Origin: Achromobacter sp. Bel
GTDB lineage: Bacteria; Pseudomonadota; Gammaproteobacteria; Burkholderiales; Burkholderiaceae_B
NCBI RefSeq assembly: GCF_012928505.1
Contig: NZ_JABBJN010000017.1
Span: 1 to 64,000 of the forward strand
Reading direction: 5' to 3'
Length of the DNA stretch: 64,000 nt
Shown here piece after piece: positions 37,308 through 47,503 of the stretch. Under the pieces are notes generated by a model that had not been told where the DNA came from, did no database searches, and was given only the letters and a program-made list of their open reading frames with translations. The translations under genes were made by a program, and so were the position numbers. Position 1 is the first letter of the stretch. Each line of letters begins with the position of its first letter.

Positions 37308-38051
37308 TCAATACATATGCTGGCCGCCGTTCATGGCCACATTGCTACCGGTCATGAAGCCCGCCAGGTCGCTGCAGATGAACGCGACCAGCGCCGCGAT
37401 CTCTTCGGGCTGGCCTAATCGGCCCACGGGGATCTGCGGCAATATCTTTTCCTTCAATACCTCCTCGGGCACCGCCTGCACCATGCGGGTGTCCAGGTAA
37501 CCGGGCGACACGGTGTTGACCGTGACGCCCTTGCTGGCCAGCTCCAGCGCCAGCGATTTGGTGAAGCCGTGTATCCCGGCTTTCGACGCGGCGTAGTTGG
37601 TCTGTCCGAACGCGCCTTTGCTGCCGTTCACGGACGAGATGTTCACGATGCGGCCCCATCCGCGGTCCGCCATGCCGCCGCACAATGGCTGCGTCATGTT
37701 GAACATCGAATCCAGGTTGCTGTGCATCACTTCGGACCAGTTTTCGAAGCTCATTTTGCGCAGCCGCGCGTCGCGGGTGATGCCGGCGTTGTTGACCAGG
37801 ATGTCGATCTGGCGGCCGTCGTGTTCCAGCCGCCGCATCAGCGCCTGGCACGAGGCATAGTCGCCCACGTCCACCTGATAGATGGCAAAGCGCCGTCCCT
37901 TGGCCGCTTCTTCGTCGGCCCAGGCGCGCGTGGCGTCTTCACTGGCGTGGTAGGTGACGATGACGTCATGGCCGGCCTCGGAAAGCGCCAGGGCGATGGC
38001 CCGCCCCAGCCCGCCGCCGCCGGTGACCAGCGCCGTGCGCTTAGTCGTCAT
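37308..38051 (-). CDS. phbB: Acetoacetyl-CoA reductase PhbB (SDR)
   Basis: A 247-residue short-chain dehydrogenase that reduces acetoacetyl-CoA to (R)-3-hydroxybutyryl-CoA for polyhydroxybutyrate synthesis. The Rossmann motif TGGGGLGRAIA is at about 9-19. The catalytic Ser is in NISSVNGSKGAFGQTNY, and Tyr-x3-Lys is YAASK. The length and the GQTNYAASKAGIHGFTKSLA stretch match PhaB. The ATG at 38051 overlaps the end of the phasin gene by 11 bases. The synthase and thiolase genes are not in the window. Confidence 0.9.
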   Translation of the reverse strand: MTTKRTALVTGGGGLGRAIALALSEAGHDVIVTYHASEDATRAWADEEAAKGRRFAIYQVDVGDYASCQALMRRLEHDGRQIDILVNNAGITRDARLRKMSFENWSEVMHSNLDSMFNMTQPLCGGMADRGWGRIVNISSVNGSKGAFGQTNYAASKAGIHGFTKSLALELASKGVTVNTVSPGYLDTRMVQAVPEEVLKEKILPQIPVGRLGQPEEIAALVAFICSDLAGFMTGSNVAMNGGQHMY

Positions 38052-38511
38052 GGCGCCCACCCGGCTGGCTGGCGTCGCGCATGGCCGAGCACGCCGCGGC
38101 CATCTGGTTCGACATCGTGGACCACATCTGCGTCATGGGCGACGTGCCGGCGGCCATGCCGGCGCCGGTGGCGCTCTTGAACCAGCCGGTCATGGCCTCG
38201 CCCAGTCCTGCCGCCAGCGCCGCCTGCTCTTCCAGCGCGGCGTGGGTGATGGCCTGGCTGGCTTCCAGCTGGCATTGCCATTGCTTGCGCGTGATCTCGC
38301 CCAGGGCGGGGGCGATCTGTTGCCAATCTCCGCCATGCTTCAGCGGGCCGAGAGTGTCCAGGTACCGGGCGGCGTTGTCGTCGGCCAGTCGGCGGCCAAG
38401 TTCCATCCAGCGTTGCTGGCTTTCTTGCGCAAGCTGGGCCAGCCGTTGGCAGTAGGCGACATTGGCGTCGGCGATGCCTTGGGTCGTGGGGGCAGTAGTC
38501 TTCTTCATCAT
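38041..38511 (-). CDS. Phasin family protein (PHB granule-associated)
   Basis: A 156-residue, mostly helical, Ala- and Gln-rich protein with the phasin-like pattern NVAYCQRLAQLAQESQQRWMEL and many amphipathic segments. Phasins coat polyhydroxybutyrate granules. The following gene is a PHB reductase (11-base overlap), which supports the call. ATGs at 38511 and 38508 are equally possible starts, with an AAGGACG site upstream. Confidence 0.82.
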   Translation of the reverse strand: MMKKTTAPTTQGIADANVAYCQRLAQLAQESQQRWMELGRRLADDNAARYLDTLGPLKHGGDWQQIAPALGEITRKQWQCQLEASQAITHAALEEQAALAAGLGEAMTGWFKSATGAGMAAGTSPMTQMWSTMSNQMAAACSAMRDASQPGGRHDD

Positions 38512-38551
38512 CCGTCCTTTTAAGAGAGTGGTAAGGGGTAACGAATCAGCC

Positions 38552-39676
38552 TCAAGCCATCTGGCTCAAGGTCTTGCGAAAACGCGCCAGAGAAAACGCG
38601 AACAGGATTGTGCCGATCAGCGCCAGCGCCAGGAACGGCTGCCACACGACGCTTAAGCCCGCGCCGCGGTAGAGGATTGCCTGGCCGAGTTCCACGAAGT
38701 GCGTGGTGGGGGCGGCCAGCATGATGTGCTGCACAAAGTCCGGCATGCTTTCACGCGGCGTGGTGCCGCCGGACAGCATTTGAAGCGGCAACAGGACCAG
38801 TACCAGCAGCATGCCGAATTGCGGCATGCTGCGCGCCAGCGTGGCCATGAAGATGCCCATGGAGGTGGTCGCGAAGAGGTGCAGCGCCGCTCCGGCCAGG
38901 AACAGCGCCACGGACCCTTCGATCGGCACGTGTAACAGGCCGCGCACGATGAACGTCAACGATAGCCCAGCGGAGGCCAGTACGACCAGCCCCATCGACC
39001 AGACTTTCGCCACCATGATTTCGGTGGGGGTGACTGGCATCACCAGCAGGTGCTCGATGGTGCCGTGCTCGCGTTCGCGGATGAGCGCGGCGCCGGTGAG
39101 GATGATGGACAGCATGGTGACGTTGTTGATGATTTCCATCATCGCGCCGAACCACGCCTGCGTCAGGTTGGGGTTAAACCGCATGCGCACGGCCAGCTCC
39201 ACCGGCAGTTCGGTGGGCGCGCGGTAGCGTTTGACGAATTCGTTGATCTCGTCGGTGACGATCTGCTGGATGTAGCTGCTGCCGGTGAACGCCTGGCTCA
39301 TGCGGGTGGCGTCTACGTTCAGCTGGATCTCTGTCGGGCGGCCTGCCAGCACGTCGCGCTGGAAGTTCGGCGGGATGTTTACCGAGAACGTGTACTTGCC
39401 CGCATCCATGCCGGCATCGGCCTGCGCCGCAGTGATGAATGCGGGGGGCGTGAAGTGCGGCGGATAGAAGGCCGACGCGATGCGCGCGGATAACGGGGAG
39501 GCATCCTCGTCCACCACGGCAATGGGCGCCTTGTGCAGGGTTTCGGGCATCGCCGTGGCGGCCGTATAGATCATCAGCGTGAACGATACGGCGATCAGGA
39601 TCAGCATCATCGGATCGCGCGCCAGGCTCCACAGTTCCTTGACGCCCAGGCGGAAGATATTGGCCAGGTGCCTCAT
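38552..39676 (-). CDS. yhhJ: ABC-2 type permease (YhhJ-like)
   Basis: A 374-residue ABC-2 permease with an N-terminal helix, a large periplasmic region (about 50-180) and five to six C-terminal helices. ILTGAALIREREHGTIEHLLVMPVTPTEIM is the conserved cytoplasmic loop of this family, and it follows with MLSGGTTPRESMP. It starts directly adjacent to the rbbA stop codon with no gap. The gene order fusion protein, RbbA, YhhJ is that of the E. coli yhiI-rbbA-yhhJ set. Confidence 0.9.
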   Translation of the reverse strand: MRHLANIFRLGVKELWSLARDPMMLILIAVSFTLMIYTAATAMPETLHKAPIAVVDEDASPLSARIASAFYPPHFTPPAFITAAQADAGMDAGKYTFSVNIPPNFQRDVLAGRPTEIQLNVDATRMSQAFTGSSYIQQIVTDEINEFVKRYRAPTELPVELAVRMRFNPNLTQAWFGAMMEIINNVTMLSIILTGAALIREREHGTIEHLLVMPVTPTEIMVAKVWSMGLVVLASAGLSLTFIVRGLLHVPIEGSVALFLAGAALHLFATTSMGIFMATLARSMPQFGMLLVLVLLPLQMLSGGTTPRESMPDFVQHIMLAAPTTHFVELGQAILYRGAGLSVVWQPFLALALIGTILFAFSLARFRKTLSQMA

Positions 39677-42415
39677 TCATGCCTCCTGTTTCTTCAGCAG
39701 GAGCACCGAGGCGCCCAGGATGATCGGGATGGCGGCCAACAGCGGCCAGAACGACCCCTGCAACGCCGTGAAATCCAGCGCTTTGCTGAACACGCCGCGG
39801 CTGATCGTCAGCATGTACGTGGCCGGATAGATTTGGCCGATCAAGCGCCCGCCGCCTTCCAGCGACGACACCGGATTGAGCAGGCCGGCGAACTGCACGG
39901 CGGGCACCAGCGTGCCGATCATGGTGAAGAACAGCGCCGCGATCTGGCTACGCGTAAACGTTGAAGCCAACAGGCCGATGGCGGTGGCTACTACGTTGTA
40001 GATCAGCGCGGCCGCCAGCAACGTCGCAAAGCTGCCGGTGATGGGCACGCCGAACAGGGTGACCGCCAGCAAGGTCATCAGCAGGAAATTCAGCATCGCC
40101 AGCGCCACGTAGGGCGCCTGCTTGCCCAGCAGGAATTCCAGGCGGGTGACCGGCGTGACGTACAGGTTGATGATGGATCCCAGTTCCTTTTCGCGCACGA
40201 CGGCCAGGGCCGTCAGCATCGCGGGCATCATGAGCAGCAGCAGCGGAATCACCGCCGGCACCATCGCCGGCAGGCTGCGCACGTCGGGGTTGTAGCGGAA
40301 TCGCGTTTCGATGCTGACCGGTTGCGTGGCGTTGGCTCCCAGCCGTTCGCGCGCCTGCTGCATCAACCACCCCTGATGCATGCCCAGCACATAACCACGG
40401 ATGGTTTCGGCGCGCTGCGGCATGGCGCCGTCAATCCAGACGCCGATCTGCGCCTGCTTGCCGCGCGCCACATCTCGGGCGAAACCCTGCGGGATCTCGA
40501 TCGCCAGCGACAGCTCGCCGCTGCGCATGCGCGCATCCATGTCCTGGTAGTCCTTGATGGGGGGCTGTTCGATGAAGTAGCGGGATCCGGACAGGTTCAG
40601 GCTGTAGTTCTGGCTAAGCGTGGTCTGGTCGCGGTCCATGACGGCGTAGCGCAGGTCTTCGACGTCCAGGCTGATGCCATACCCCATCACGAACATCAGC
40701 AGCAGGGACCCGACCAGGGCCAGCGTGGCGCGCACCGGATCGCGCCGCAGCTCCAGCGATTCGCGCCACATGTAGCTGAGCGCGCGCTGGAAGCTGAAGC
40801 CGCGATGCGGCGCCGGAGCGGGCGCGTCGGCGGCCGCGGCATCGGCCGCTTCGACGCCGTCTTCGGGAGGCGTGCCGGCGCCGGCGTCGATCAGATACGC
40901 GATGAACGCCTCTTCCAGCGTCTTCGCGCCGCGCAACCGCGTGATCTCGGCAGGCGATGCGCTAACCAGCACCTTGCCCGCATGCATCAGTGACATCCGG
41001 TCGCAGCGCTGCGCCTCGTTCATGAAGTGCGTCGAGATGAAGATGGTGACCTGGTCCTGCCTGGCCAGCGCAATCAGCAAGCGCCAGAAGTTGTCGCGCG
41101 CAACCGGGTCCACGCCCGAGGTTGGTTCGTCCAGGATCAGCAGTTCGGGTTTATGCACCATGGCGACCGCCAGCGACAGACGCTGGCGCACGCCCATCGG
41201 CAGGCTCTCGGGCAAGCTGTCCAGCGCGTCGGCGAGGTCAAAGCGCGCCACCATCTCGTCCACGCGTCCGGGAATCTCGGCTTCCGGCACATGGAACAGG
41301 CGCGCGTGCAGCACCAGGTTTTGCCGCACCGTCAATTCGCCATACAGCGAGAAGGCCTGCGACATGTAGCCGACGCGCCGGCGTGTGTCGATGTTCTTCG
41401 GGTCGACTTCCTGGCCGAACAGCCACGCCTGGCCTTCGCTGGCGGGCAACAGGCCTGTCAGCATCTTCATCGTCGTGGATTTGCCGCAGCCGTTCGACCC
41501 CAGGAAGCCGAAGATCTCGCCGCGACGGATGCGAAAGTTGACGTGGTCCACGGCCACGAAGTCACCGAAGCGCATGGTCAAGTCGCGGGCCTCGATGGCG
41601 ATTTCAGCCTGCTCGTCGACGGCCAGCGGCACGATTTCCACCGGCTTGTGGCCGCGGCGCTTGGCCTCGGGCAGCAGCGCGATGAAGGCGGCTTCCAAGC
41701 CGTCTGCGCCGGTGCGCTGTGTCAGCGCTAGCGGGGTGCCGGTGGCCAGCACCCGGCCCTCGTCCATGGCGATCAGCCAGTCGAAGCGCTGCGCCTCGTC
41801 CATGTAGGCCGTGGCGACGATCACGCTCATGCCCGGGCGTTGGCCCCGTATCTCGTTGATCAGGTCCCAGAATTGCGCGCGCGCCAGCGGATCCACGCCG
41901 GTCGTCGGCTCGTCCAGGATCAGCAGGTCAGGGTCATGGATCAGGGCGCAGCACAGGCCCAGCTTCTGCTTCATGCCCCCCGACAGCTTGCCTGCGGGGC
42001 GCGACAGGAATGCGGACATGCCGGTGCTGCGCGTCAGGCTGTCGATGCGACGCCGACGCTCGGTCTCATCGTGGCCGAAGAGGCGGCCGAAGAATTGCAG
42101 GTTCTCTTCCACCGAAAGGGTGGGGTACAGGTTCTTGCCCAGCCCCTGCGGCATGTAGGCGATACGCGGGCAGACCGCGTCGCGGTGGCGGCTGCTGGCC
42201 ATGTCGCCGCCCAGCACGCCGATGCGCCCTTCCTGCACGGCGCGGGCGCCCGCCACCAGCGCCAGCAGGCTGGACTTGCCCACGCCGTCGGGGCCGATCA
42301 GGCCCACCATGCGCCCGGCCGGGATGTCCAGCGTGATGCCGTCCAGCGCAACGGTCTTGCCGTAGCGCAGGCTGACACCTGCCAGCGTGACGACGGGAGG
42401 GGCGGACGTGTCCAT
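39677..42415 (-). CDS. rbbA: Fused double-ABC/ABC-2 permease (RbbA-like)
   Basis: A 912-residue fusion of two ATPase domains and one ABC-2 permease domain. ABC1 has Walker A GPDGVGKS at about 39-46 and signature [14 protein letters not shown]2 has Walker A GSNGCGKS at about 305-312, but its signature is [11 protein letters not shown], not the usual LSGGQ form. The permease part covers about 545-912 with [20 protein letters not shown]. It probably exports drugs or lipids with HlyD and the outer-membrane factor. The RbbA name derives from E. coli ribosome-associated ATPase homologues. It shares one base with the hlyD stop. Confidence 0.9.
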   Translation of the reverse strand: MDTSAPPVVTLAGVSLRYGKTVALDGITLDIPAGRMVGLIGPDGVGKSSLLALVAGARAVQEGRIGVLGGDMASSRHRDAVCPRIAYMPQGLGKNLYPTLSVEENLQFFGRLFGHDETERRRRIDSLTRSTGMSAFLSRPAGKLSGGMKQKLGLCCALIHDPDLLILDEPTTGVDPLARAQFWDLINEIRGQRPGMSVIVATAYMDEAQRFDWLIAMDEGRVLATGTPLALTQRTGADGLEAAFIALLPEAKRRGHKPVEIVPLAVDEQAEIAIEARDLTMRFGDFVAVDHVNFRIRRGEIFGFLGSNGCGKSTTMKMLTGLLPASEGQAWLFGQEVDPKNIDTRRRVGYMSQAFSLYGELTVRQNLVLHARLFHVPEAEIPGRVDEMVARFDLADALDSLPESLPMGVRQRLSLAVAMVHKPELLILDEPTSGVDPVARDNFWRLLIALARQDQVTIFISTHFMNEAQRCDRMSLMHAGKVLVSASPAEITRLRGAKTLEEAFIAYLIDAGAGTPPEDGVEAADAAAADAPAPAPHRGFSFQRALSYMWRESLELRRDPVRATLALVGSLLLMFVMGYGISLDVEDLRYAVMDRDQTTLSQNYSLNLSGSRYFIEQPPIKDYQDMDARMRSGELSLAIEIPQGFARDVARGKQAQIGVWIDGAMPQRAETIRGYVLGMHQGWLMQQARERLGANATQPVSIETRFRYNPDVRSLPAMVPAVIPLLLLMMPAMLTALAVVREKELGSIINLYVTPVTRLEFLLGKQAPYVALAMLNFLLMTLLAVTLFGVPITGSFATLLAAALIYNVVATAIGLLASTFTRSQIAALFFTMIGTLVPAVQFAGLLNPVSSLEGGGRLIGQIYPATYMLTISRGVFSKALDFTALQGSFWPLLAAIPIILGASVLLLKKQEA

Positions 42416-43482
42416 CAGGGCAGGCGGACTTCAAGGTTGGCGGGCCATGCCGCGTCGGCATCCAGCTTCAGCCAGGCCACGCCCGGCAGGCCGGTCTTGA
42501 CCTGCTTCAGATGCTGCGCGAGCAACTCCGGGCTGATCTGCGCCTTGACGCGGAACATCAGCTTTTGGCGTTCGCTGGCGGTCTCTACCGTTTTTGGCGT
42601 GAACTGCGCGGTGCTGGCCACGAACGACACCTTGGCCGGAATGACGTATTGCGGAGCGGCGTCCAGGATGATGCGCACGTCCTGGCCCAGCGCTACGCGG
42701 CCGGCCGCCTGCTCGGGCAGGAAGAAGGTCATGTAGACGTCGGACAGGTCCACCATGTTCAGCACTTTTCCGCCAGCGCCCAGCACTTCGCCCGGTTGCG
42801 CCACGCGGTACTGCACGCGGCCGTCGCGCGGGGCGCGCAGTTCGCTGTCGGCGATATCGGCGTCGATGCGGGCGATGGTGGCCTGTGCCGCGGTGACGGC
42901 CGACTGGGCGCCCACTTGTGCGGCGCGCGCCGCGTCAATGGCGGCCGCGGCAGCCGTCACCTGCGCGCGCGCGGCGTTCACGGCGGCTTGCGCGCTGCGC
43001 ACGCGCGCACGGTCGTCATCCAGTTCCTGGATCGACGACGCGCCTTCCTTGGACAGGGTTTCGGAACGCGCCAGCCGGCGACGCGCGGCGTCCGCTTCGC
43101 TTTCGCGTTGCGCCACCACGGCCTCGGCGGCCAGCTTGTCGCTTTCGCGCTGGGCCACTTGCGCGGCGGCGCTGGCAGCGCTGTTGATGGCCTGCTGATG
43201 CTGCGCGCGGGCCTCTTCGCGCTGCGCATTCAGCGTATCGATCTGCATGCGCGCCAAAGGCTGTCCCGCCGCGACGAAATCGCCTTCAATGGCCAGCACC
43301 TCCTGCACGCGACCGGCCAGCTTGGTGGCCACGTCGATCTCGGTGGCCTCGACGCGGCCGTTGCCGCTGATGAAACCGTCGCCCGGTCCGGTGTCGGCCA
43401 GCAGACGCCAGCCGGCGTAACCCGCGGCGGCCACCGCCAGAACGATCAGGACGGGAATCAGTTTTCGGGAAGGCAGGCGCAT
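42415..43482 (-). CDS. HlyD/YhiI-type membrane fusion protein
   Basis: A 355-residue periplasmic adaptor. An N-terminal membrane helix (about 8-25) is followed by a lipoyl segment ([21 protein letters not shown]), a long alpha-hairpin (about 85-210, rich in Ala, Glu and Arg), and beta-barrel [27 protein letters not shown]. It connects the ABC permeases with the outer-membrane factor encoded 17 bases upstream. It belongs to the same operon as rbbA and the permease gene. Confidence 0.92.
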   Translation of the reverse strand: MRLPSRKLIPVLIVLAVAAAGYAGWRLLADTGPGDGFISGNGRVEATEIDVATKLAGRVQEVLAIEGDFVAAGQPLARMQIDTLNAQREEARAQHQQAINSAASAAAQVAQRESDKLAAEAVVAQRESEADAARRRLARSETLSKEGASSIQELDDDRARVRSAQAAVNAARAQVTAAAAAIDAARAAQVGAQSAVTAAQATIARIDADIADSELRAPRDGRVQYRVAQPGEVLGAGGKVLNMVDLSDVYMTFFLPEQAAGRVALGQDVRIILDAAPQYVIPAKVSFVASTAQFTPKTVETASERQKLMFRVKAQISPELLAQHLKQVKTGLPGVAWLKLDADAAWPANLEVRLP

Positions 43483-43499
43483 GGTGTCGATTCCTTGGA

Positions 43500-44957
43500 T
43501 TATTGGAGGGCAGCGTCGGCCGAGGCCGCGGCCGACGCTTGCGTGCCGCCGCCCAGCGCGGCGTACAGGCCGACCCGGCTGGACAGCAGGGCGCGGCGCG
43601 TCTGCACCAGCGTTTGTTGCGCGGCCAGGAGGTCGCGCTGGGCATCCAGCACTTCCAGATAGGGCGACGCGCCGTGGTCATAGCGCAGTTGCGCCAGGCG
43701 GGCGCGTTCGGCCTGGGCGGCGACTGTTGCGTGCAATACCTCCACTTGCTCGGCCAGCCAGTGTTGCGCCGACAACGCGTCGGACACGTCGCGGAAAGCG
43801 GTCTGGATGGTTTTCTCGTAGCCGGCCACGGCCTGGTCGCGCCTTGCCTCGGCCAGGTCCAGCGCGGACTGGCGGCGGCCGGCGTCGAAGATCGGCAGGC
43901 TGATGCTGGGTGCGAAGTTCCAGGCGCGGCTTGCGCCCGAGAACAGTCCGTCGAGTTCGGCGCTGGCCGTGCCGAACGCGCCCGTCAGGGTGATGCTGGG
44001 CAGGAAGGCCGCGCGGGCCGCGCCGATGTTGGCGTTGGCCGCTTGCAACTGGTGCTCCGCCGCCACGATGTCGGGGCGGTTGACAAGCAGGTCCGAAGGC
44101 AGCCCGGCCGGCAGTTCACGCATGACGGCCGTATCGTCCAGAGGCGCGGCTTGCACGGGCAAGGTCAGCGGGGCGCCGACCAGCAGCGCCAGCGCATGGG
44201 CCTGTTCGGCACGGATGCGCTCCAGGTCCGCACCCAATGCGCGCGCTTGCTGCCACAACGTTTCCACCTGGGTCAGGTCCAGTTTGGATATCGCGCCCAC
44301 TTCGAACCGGCGGCGGAAGATGCGCAGCGATTCGGCGCGCGAGGCGATGGTCTCGCGGGTCAGTTCCAGCCGTTCGTCCAGTTCGCGCAGCGTCAGGTAA
44401 CTGTCGGCCACTTGTGTGATGAGGCTAAGCGTGGTGGCCTGCGCCGCGGCGTCAGTAGCCAGGTAGTTCTGCAGCGCAGCGTCCTTCAGGCTGCGCACGC
44501 GGCCCCAGAAGTCCAGCTCCCAACTGGCCAGCCCCAAGCCGACCTGATACTGGCTGCTGATTTGCGGCTGGCCCGTCAGGTTCAGGTCGTGCGGCACGCG
44601 GGCACGGCTGCCGTCGGCCTGCACGCCCACGGTGGGAAATTGATCGGCGCGCTGGATGCCGTACAGGGCGCGCGCTTCCTGCACACGCGCCAACGCCGTG
44701 CGTAGATCGCGGTTGTTGGCCAGCGCGGTATCGATCAATGCCTGCAGCGCGGGATCGGAGAAGTACGTCCGCCAACTGATGTGCGACGCGGCCAGCTCGG
44801 CGGGGCCGGCCGCCGGCGCGTCGTAGGCGGCGGGCACGGGCAGGGCGGGCCGGTTGTAGGGCGGCGCCATGGAAACGCATCCGGCCGCCATCAGCAGGGC
44901 CAGCATGGCGGGGGCGATGCGCAGGGCGGTTTTGACTGGAAGCGGGCAACGGGTCAT
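43500..44957 (-). CDS. Outer-membrane efflux lipoprotein (NodT/OprM type)
   Basis: A 485-residue RND-type outer-membrane factor. The ATG at 44957 gives a signal peptide with lipobox LMAAGC (Cys27) and a GGAG ribosome site 8 bases upstream. A longer in-frame start at 45077 would put 40 residues before the signal. The protein has two repeats of the TolC fold, with [29 protein letters not shown] and [22 protein letters not shown]. First gene of the leftward efflux operon, divergent from tetR. Confidence 0.92.
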   Translation of the reverse strand: MTRCPLPVKTALRIAPAMLALLMAAGCVSMAPPYNRPALPVPAAYDAPAAGPAELAASHISWRTYFSDPALQALIDTALANNRDLRTALARVQEARALYGIQRADQFPTVGVQADGSRARVPHDLNLTGQPQISSQYQVGLGLASWELDFWGRVRSLKDAALQNYLATDAAAQATTLSLITQVADSYLTLRELDERLELTRETIASRAESLRIFRRRFEVGAISKLDLTQVETLWQQARALGADLERIRAEQAHALALLVGAPLTLPVQAAPLDDTAVMRELPAGLPSDLLVNRPDIVAAEHQLQAANANIGAARAAFLPSITLTGAFGTASAELDGLFSGASRAWNFAPSISLPIFDAGRRQSALDLAEARRDQAVAGYEKTIQTAFRDVSDALSAQHWLAEQVEVLHATVAAQAERARLAQLRYDHGASPYLEVLDAQRDLLAAQQTLVQTRRALLSSRVGLYAALGGGTQASAAASADAALQ

Positions 44958-45080
44958 GCATGGGTCTCCAGCGCAGGGGGGGCGGACGCGTCCGTGGCCG
45001 ACAGGCTTGTGGCCCGGCGCCTGGACGGACCCGCCACCCAGGTCATGCAACCATTGTGCCGGGGATGCGGCGCGCACTCC

Positions 45081-45113
45081 TTGACGCGCGTCAAGTTAGC
45101 GACTGACCAGTCG
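45081..45113. promoter_or_regulatory. Two palindromes in the efflux/TetR intergenic region, likely operator
   Basis: A perfect 14-bp palindrome TTGACGCGCGTCAA (45081-45094) is followed by CGACTGACCAGTCG (45100-45113), a 6-bp inverted repeat with a 2-base spacer. The second contains the ACTGACCAGT core often seen in TetR-family operators. They lie in the 191-base spacer between the efflux operon and tetR. Binding by the adjacent TetR protein is inferred. Confidence 0.65.
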
Positions 45114-45148
45114 GTTTTTAATGAGGGAAATTCTTCGAGGGATCCGCC

Positions 45149-45769
45149 ATGAGCGTGCAACGCCGCCGTTTACCTCCTGCCGTGCGCGTCGGGCAGATTC
45201 TGGACGCGGCATTGCAGGCCTTCTCGCAAGCCGGCTATGCGGGCACGAGGATGGACGACATCGCGCTGCGGGCCGGCTTGTCCAAAGGCGGCCTCTACGC
45301 CCATTTCTCCAGCAAGGAAGCCGTGTTCGAAGCCTTGCTGGCGCGCCATCTGAACCCGGCCCCACTCGATGTGGATGCCGTGGTCGACGGCGCCGCGTCG
45401 CCGCGCGATCTGGCCGAACGCATCGTGAACCATCTCTATGCGAGCCTCACCGACCCGGCCACGGTCAGCATGATGCGGCTGCTGCTGGCCGAAAGCGGCC
45501 GCGTGCCGCATCTGGCCGTGCGCTGGCGCCGAGAGACCGCCGGCGCGCGCCAGGCGGATATCGGCCGGGTGTTGCAGCGCGCCCGGGCGCGCGGGTTGTG
45601 TGGCGATTGCCTGGCGCTGGAGCACCCTTGGCTGCTGTTGGCGCCGGTCATCCACACGATCGTGATGTCGGCGCTGATGGGGCCGCAAGAACGCGTGAAC
45701 CTGGCGGCGCGACGGCGGGGGCACGTGGCGCTGATCCGGCGGCTGCTGGAGCCGGAAGCCGCGGCCTGA
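45149..45769 (+). CDS. TetR-family repressor of the adjacent efflux operon
   Basis: A 206-residue TetR/AcrR regulator. Helix-turn-helix at about 13-58 (VGQILDAALQAFSQAGYAGTRMDDIALRAG, then LSKGGLYAHFSSKEAVFEAL). The C-terminal ligand domain is of the AcrR type. It is divergent from the efflux operon and faces two palindromes, the typical arrangement for local repression. The inducer is unknown. Confidence 0.9.
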   Translation: MSVQRRRLPPAVRVGQILDAALQAFSQAGYAGTRMDDIALRAGLSKGGLYAHFSSKEAVFEALLARHLNPAPLDVDAVVDGAASPRDLAERIVNHLYASLTDPATVSMMRLLLAESGRVPHLAVRWRRETAGARQADIGRVLQRARARGLCGDCLALEHPWLLLAPVIHTIVMSALMGPQERVNLAARRRGHVALIRRLLEPEAAA

Positions 45770-45929
45770 CGCGCAGCCGGCCTTCGGGCAGAATTGCGCC
45801 CGGCGGACGCGTAGTGGCGTACCCACCCCAAGTTTCTTGACGCTGAGTGCCGCTTGGTGTCCTATCCATTCACGGGGGTCATTGCACCTTGGCGGAATTT
45901 CCAGCGAGGCACTTTTGTCGACATCAGGG

Positions 45930-47498
45930 ATGACGGTTCGTGTGCCATCTTGGCGCTATTTGCCGGTGGCGTTCGCCCTGGTCGTTCCCGTCCTGCTGTG
46001 CGTGGGCTGGACTTGGCTGCACGCCAAGAACGAGCAGCGCAGCGCAGCCGAAGCCGCAGCGAAGATCGTCCGCGTCCAGGTCGACAACATGCTCTCCCAG
46101 GCCTGGAGCCTGCTGGACCGGGTGGCGGAACTGACGCCCAAGCCCTGCGCCGACGTGCTGTCCTCGTTGCAGCGCTGGAGCTCCCTGAATCCGTATTTCC
46201 GGTCACTGATCCTGGCGAACAACGAACATATCTACTGTTCGTCTGTCGTGGGGGACGTGGACTTCACCCTTGGCAATTTCCGCCCTTGGCTTGACGGCAT
46301 CCCGCCCGAGCGCTGGCTGTTTTCGGTGGCGGGTACACCGTTGGCGCCAGAACGTCCCGCGATCCTGCTGGGCAAGCCGGGCGCGCCGGGGTATAGCGGC
46401 GCGGTGGCGGTGGACGGCCGTTACGTGCTGGACTTGCTGAACGCCGTGGCGACGCTGGGCGATTACCGGTTCGAGCTCACGGTGGGCAAAGGGGCGCCTA
46501 TCCGCAGCGACTCCTGGAACGCGCGACAGGGCCCCGCTGAACTCGTGTACGAGGAGGTCACGCGCGACAATGGCCGTGTGGCGCTGTCCATCAAGGTCAT
46601 GGCGCCGTCGGAAAGCGTGGTGAGCGCCTGGCAGCAACTGATGCTGAGTTATTTGCCGGTGGCCATGCTGATCGGCGCCGGGCTGGCGTTCGCAGCCTAC
46701 CGCCTTCAGGTGAACCGGCTGTCGTTCAAAGAACAATTGCGCCGCGCCATGCAGGCCGATGAATTCCAGGTGTACTACCAGCCGGTGTATGGCCAGTTGA
46801 CGGGGCAATGTGAAGGCGTCGAGGCGCTGATGCGTTGGAACCGGCCCGGGGTGGGCTTCGTGCGGCCGGACATTTTCATCGCTGCGGCCGAGGCCGAAGA
46901 CATGATCATTCCGCTGACGCAACACCTGCTGCGCTTGATCGAACGCGACCTGCAAACCTGGCAGACGCCGCCGGACTTCCACATCGGCGTGAACATCGCG
47001 CCCGAGCACCTGTCCAGCCCTGGGCTCGTGCCCGAAATCCAGACCTTCCGGGCGAACGTCGCAGCGCGTCGTCCGTTGATCGTGCTGGAGATCACCGAAC
47101 GCAGCCTGATCTCGGATAACGGGCAGGCCCGCCGCAATATCGATGCGTTGCGTGCAGAGGGAGTGCGGGTGGCCATCGACGATTTCGGCACCGGCCACTG
47201 CTCGCTGTCGTACCTGCAAAAGTTTCCCGTGGATTACCTGAAGATCGACAAAGGCTTCGTGCATGCCATCCAGCCCACGGGCGAAGAGGCGCCGGTGCTG
47301 GACGTGATCATCACGCTGTCGCACCGGTTGAACCTGGCGGTTGTGGCCGAGGGCGTGGAAACGCAGGTGCAGTTTGACTACCTGACCTCTCGCGGGGTGG
47401 CGTTCATCCAAGGCTACCTGTTCGCGCGCCCCATGCCCTCGGCGGAATTCGTGCCCTGGTATGCGGGGCATTCGCCGCCCGGCTCCCAGCCCGCCTGA
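45930..47498 (+). CDS. CSS-motif EAL c-di-GMP phosphodiesterase
   Basis: About 522 residues from the ATG at 45930. TM1 (11-30), a periplasmic CSS domain (about 35-225) with Cys73 and the YCSS motif (Cys103), TM2 (about 232-252), and a cytoplasmic EAL domain (about 275-505). The EAL residues are present: EALMRW, VNIAPEHL, LEITER, AIDDFGTG, LKIDKGF and AEGVET, with no GGDEF domain. In the PdeC family, the two Cys of the CSS domain sense periplasmic redox state. It converges with kch, only 5 bases between stop codons. Target pathway unknown. Confidence 0.9.
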   Translation: MTVRVPSWRYLPVAFALVVPVLLCVGWTWLHAKNEQRSAAEAAAKIVRVQVDNMLSQAWSLLDRVAELTPKPCADVLSSLQRWSSLNPYFRSLILANNEHIYCSSVVGDVDFTLGNFRPWLDGIPPERWLFSVAGTPLAPERPAILLGKPGAPGYSGAVAVDGRYVLDLLNAVATLGDYRFELTVGKGAPIRSDSWNARQGPAELVYEEVTRDNGRVALSIKVMAPSESVVSAWQQLMLSYLPVAMLIGAGLAFAAYRLQVNRLSFKEQLRRAMQADEFQVYYQPVYGQLTGQCEGVEALMRWNRPGVGFVRPDIFIAAAEAEDMIIPLTQHLLRLIERDLQTWQTPPDFHIGVNIAPEHLSSPGLVPEIQTFRANVAARRPLIVLEITERSLISDNGQARRNIDALRAEGVRVAIDDFGTGHCSLSYLQKFPVDYLKIDKGFVHAIQPTGEEAPVLDVIITLSHRLNLAVVAEGVETQVQFDYLTSRGVAFIQGYLFARPMPSAEFVPWYAGHSPPGSQPA

Positions 47499-47503
47499 AT
47501 CGT

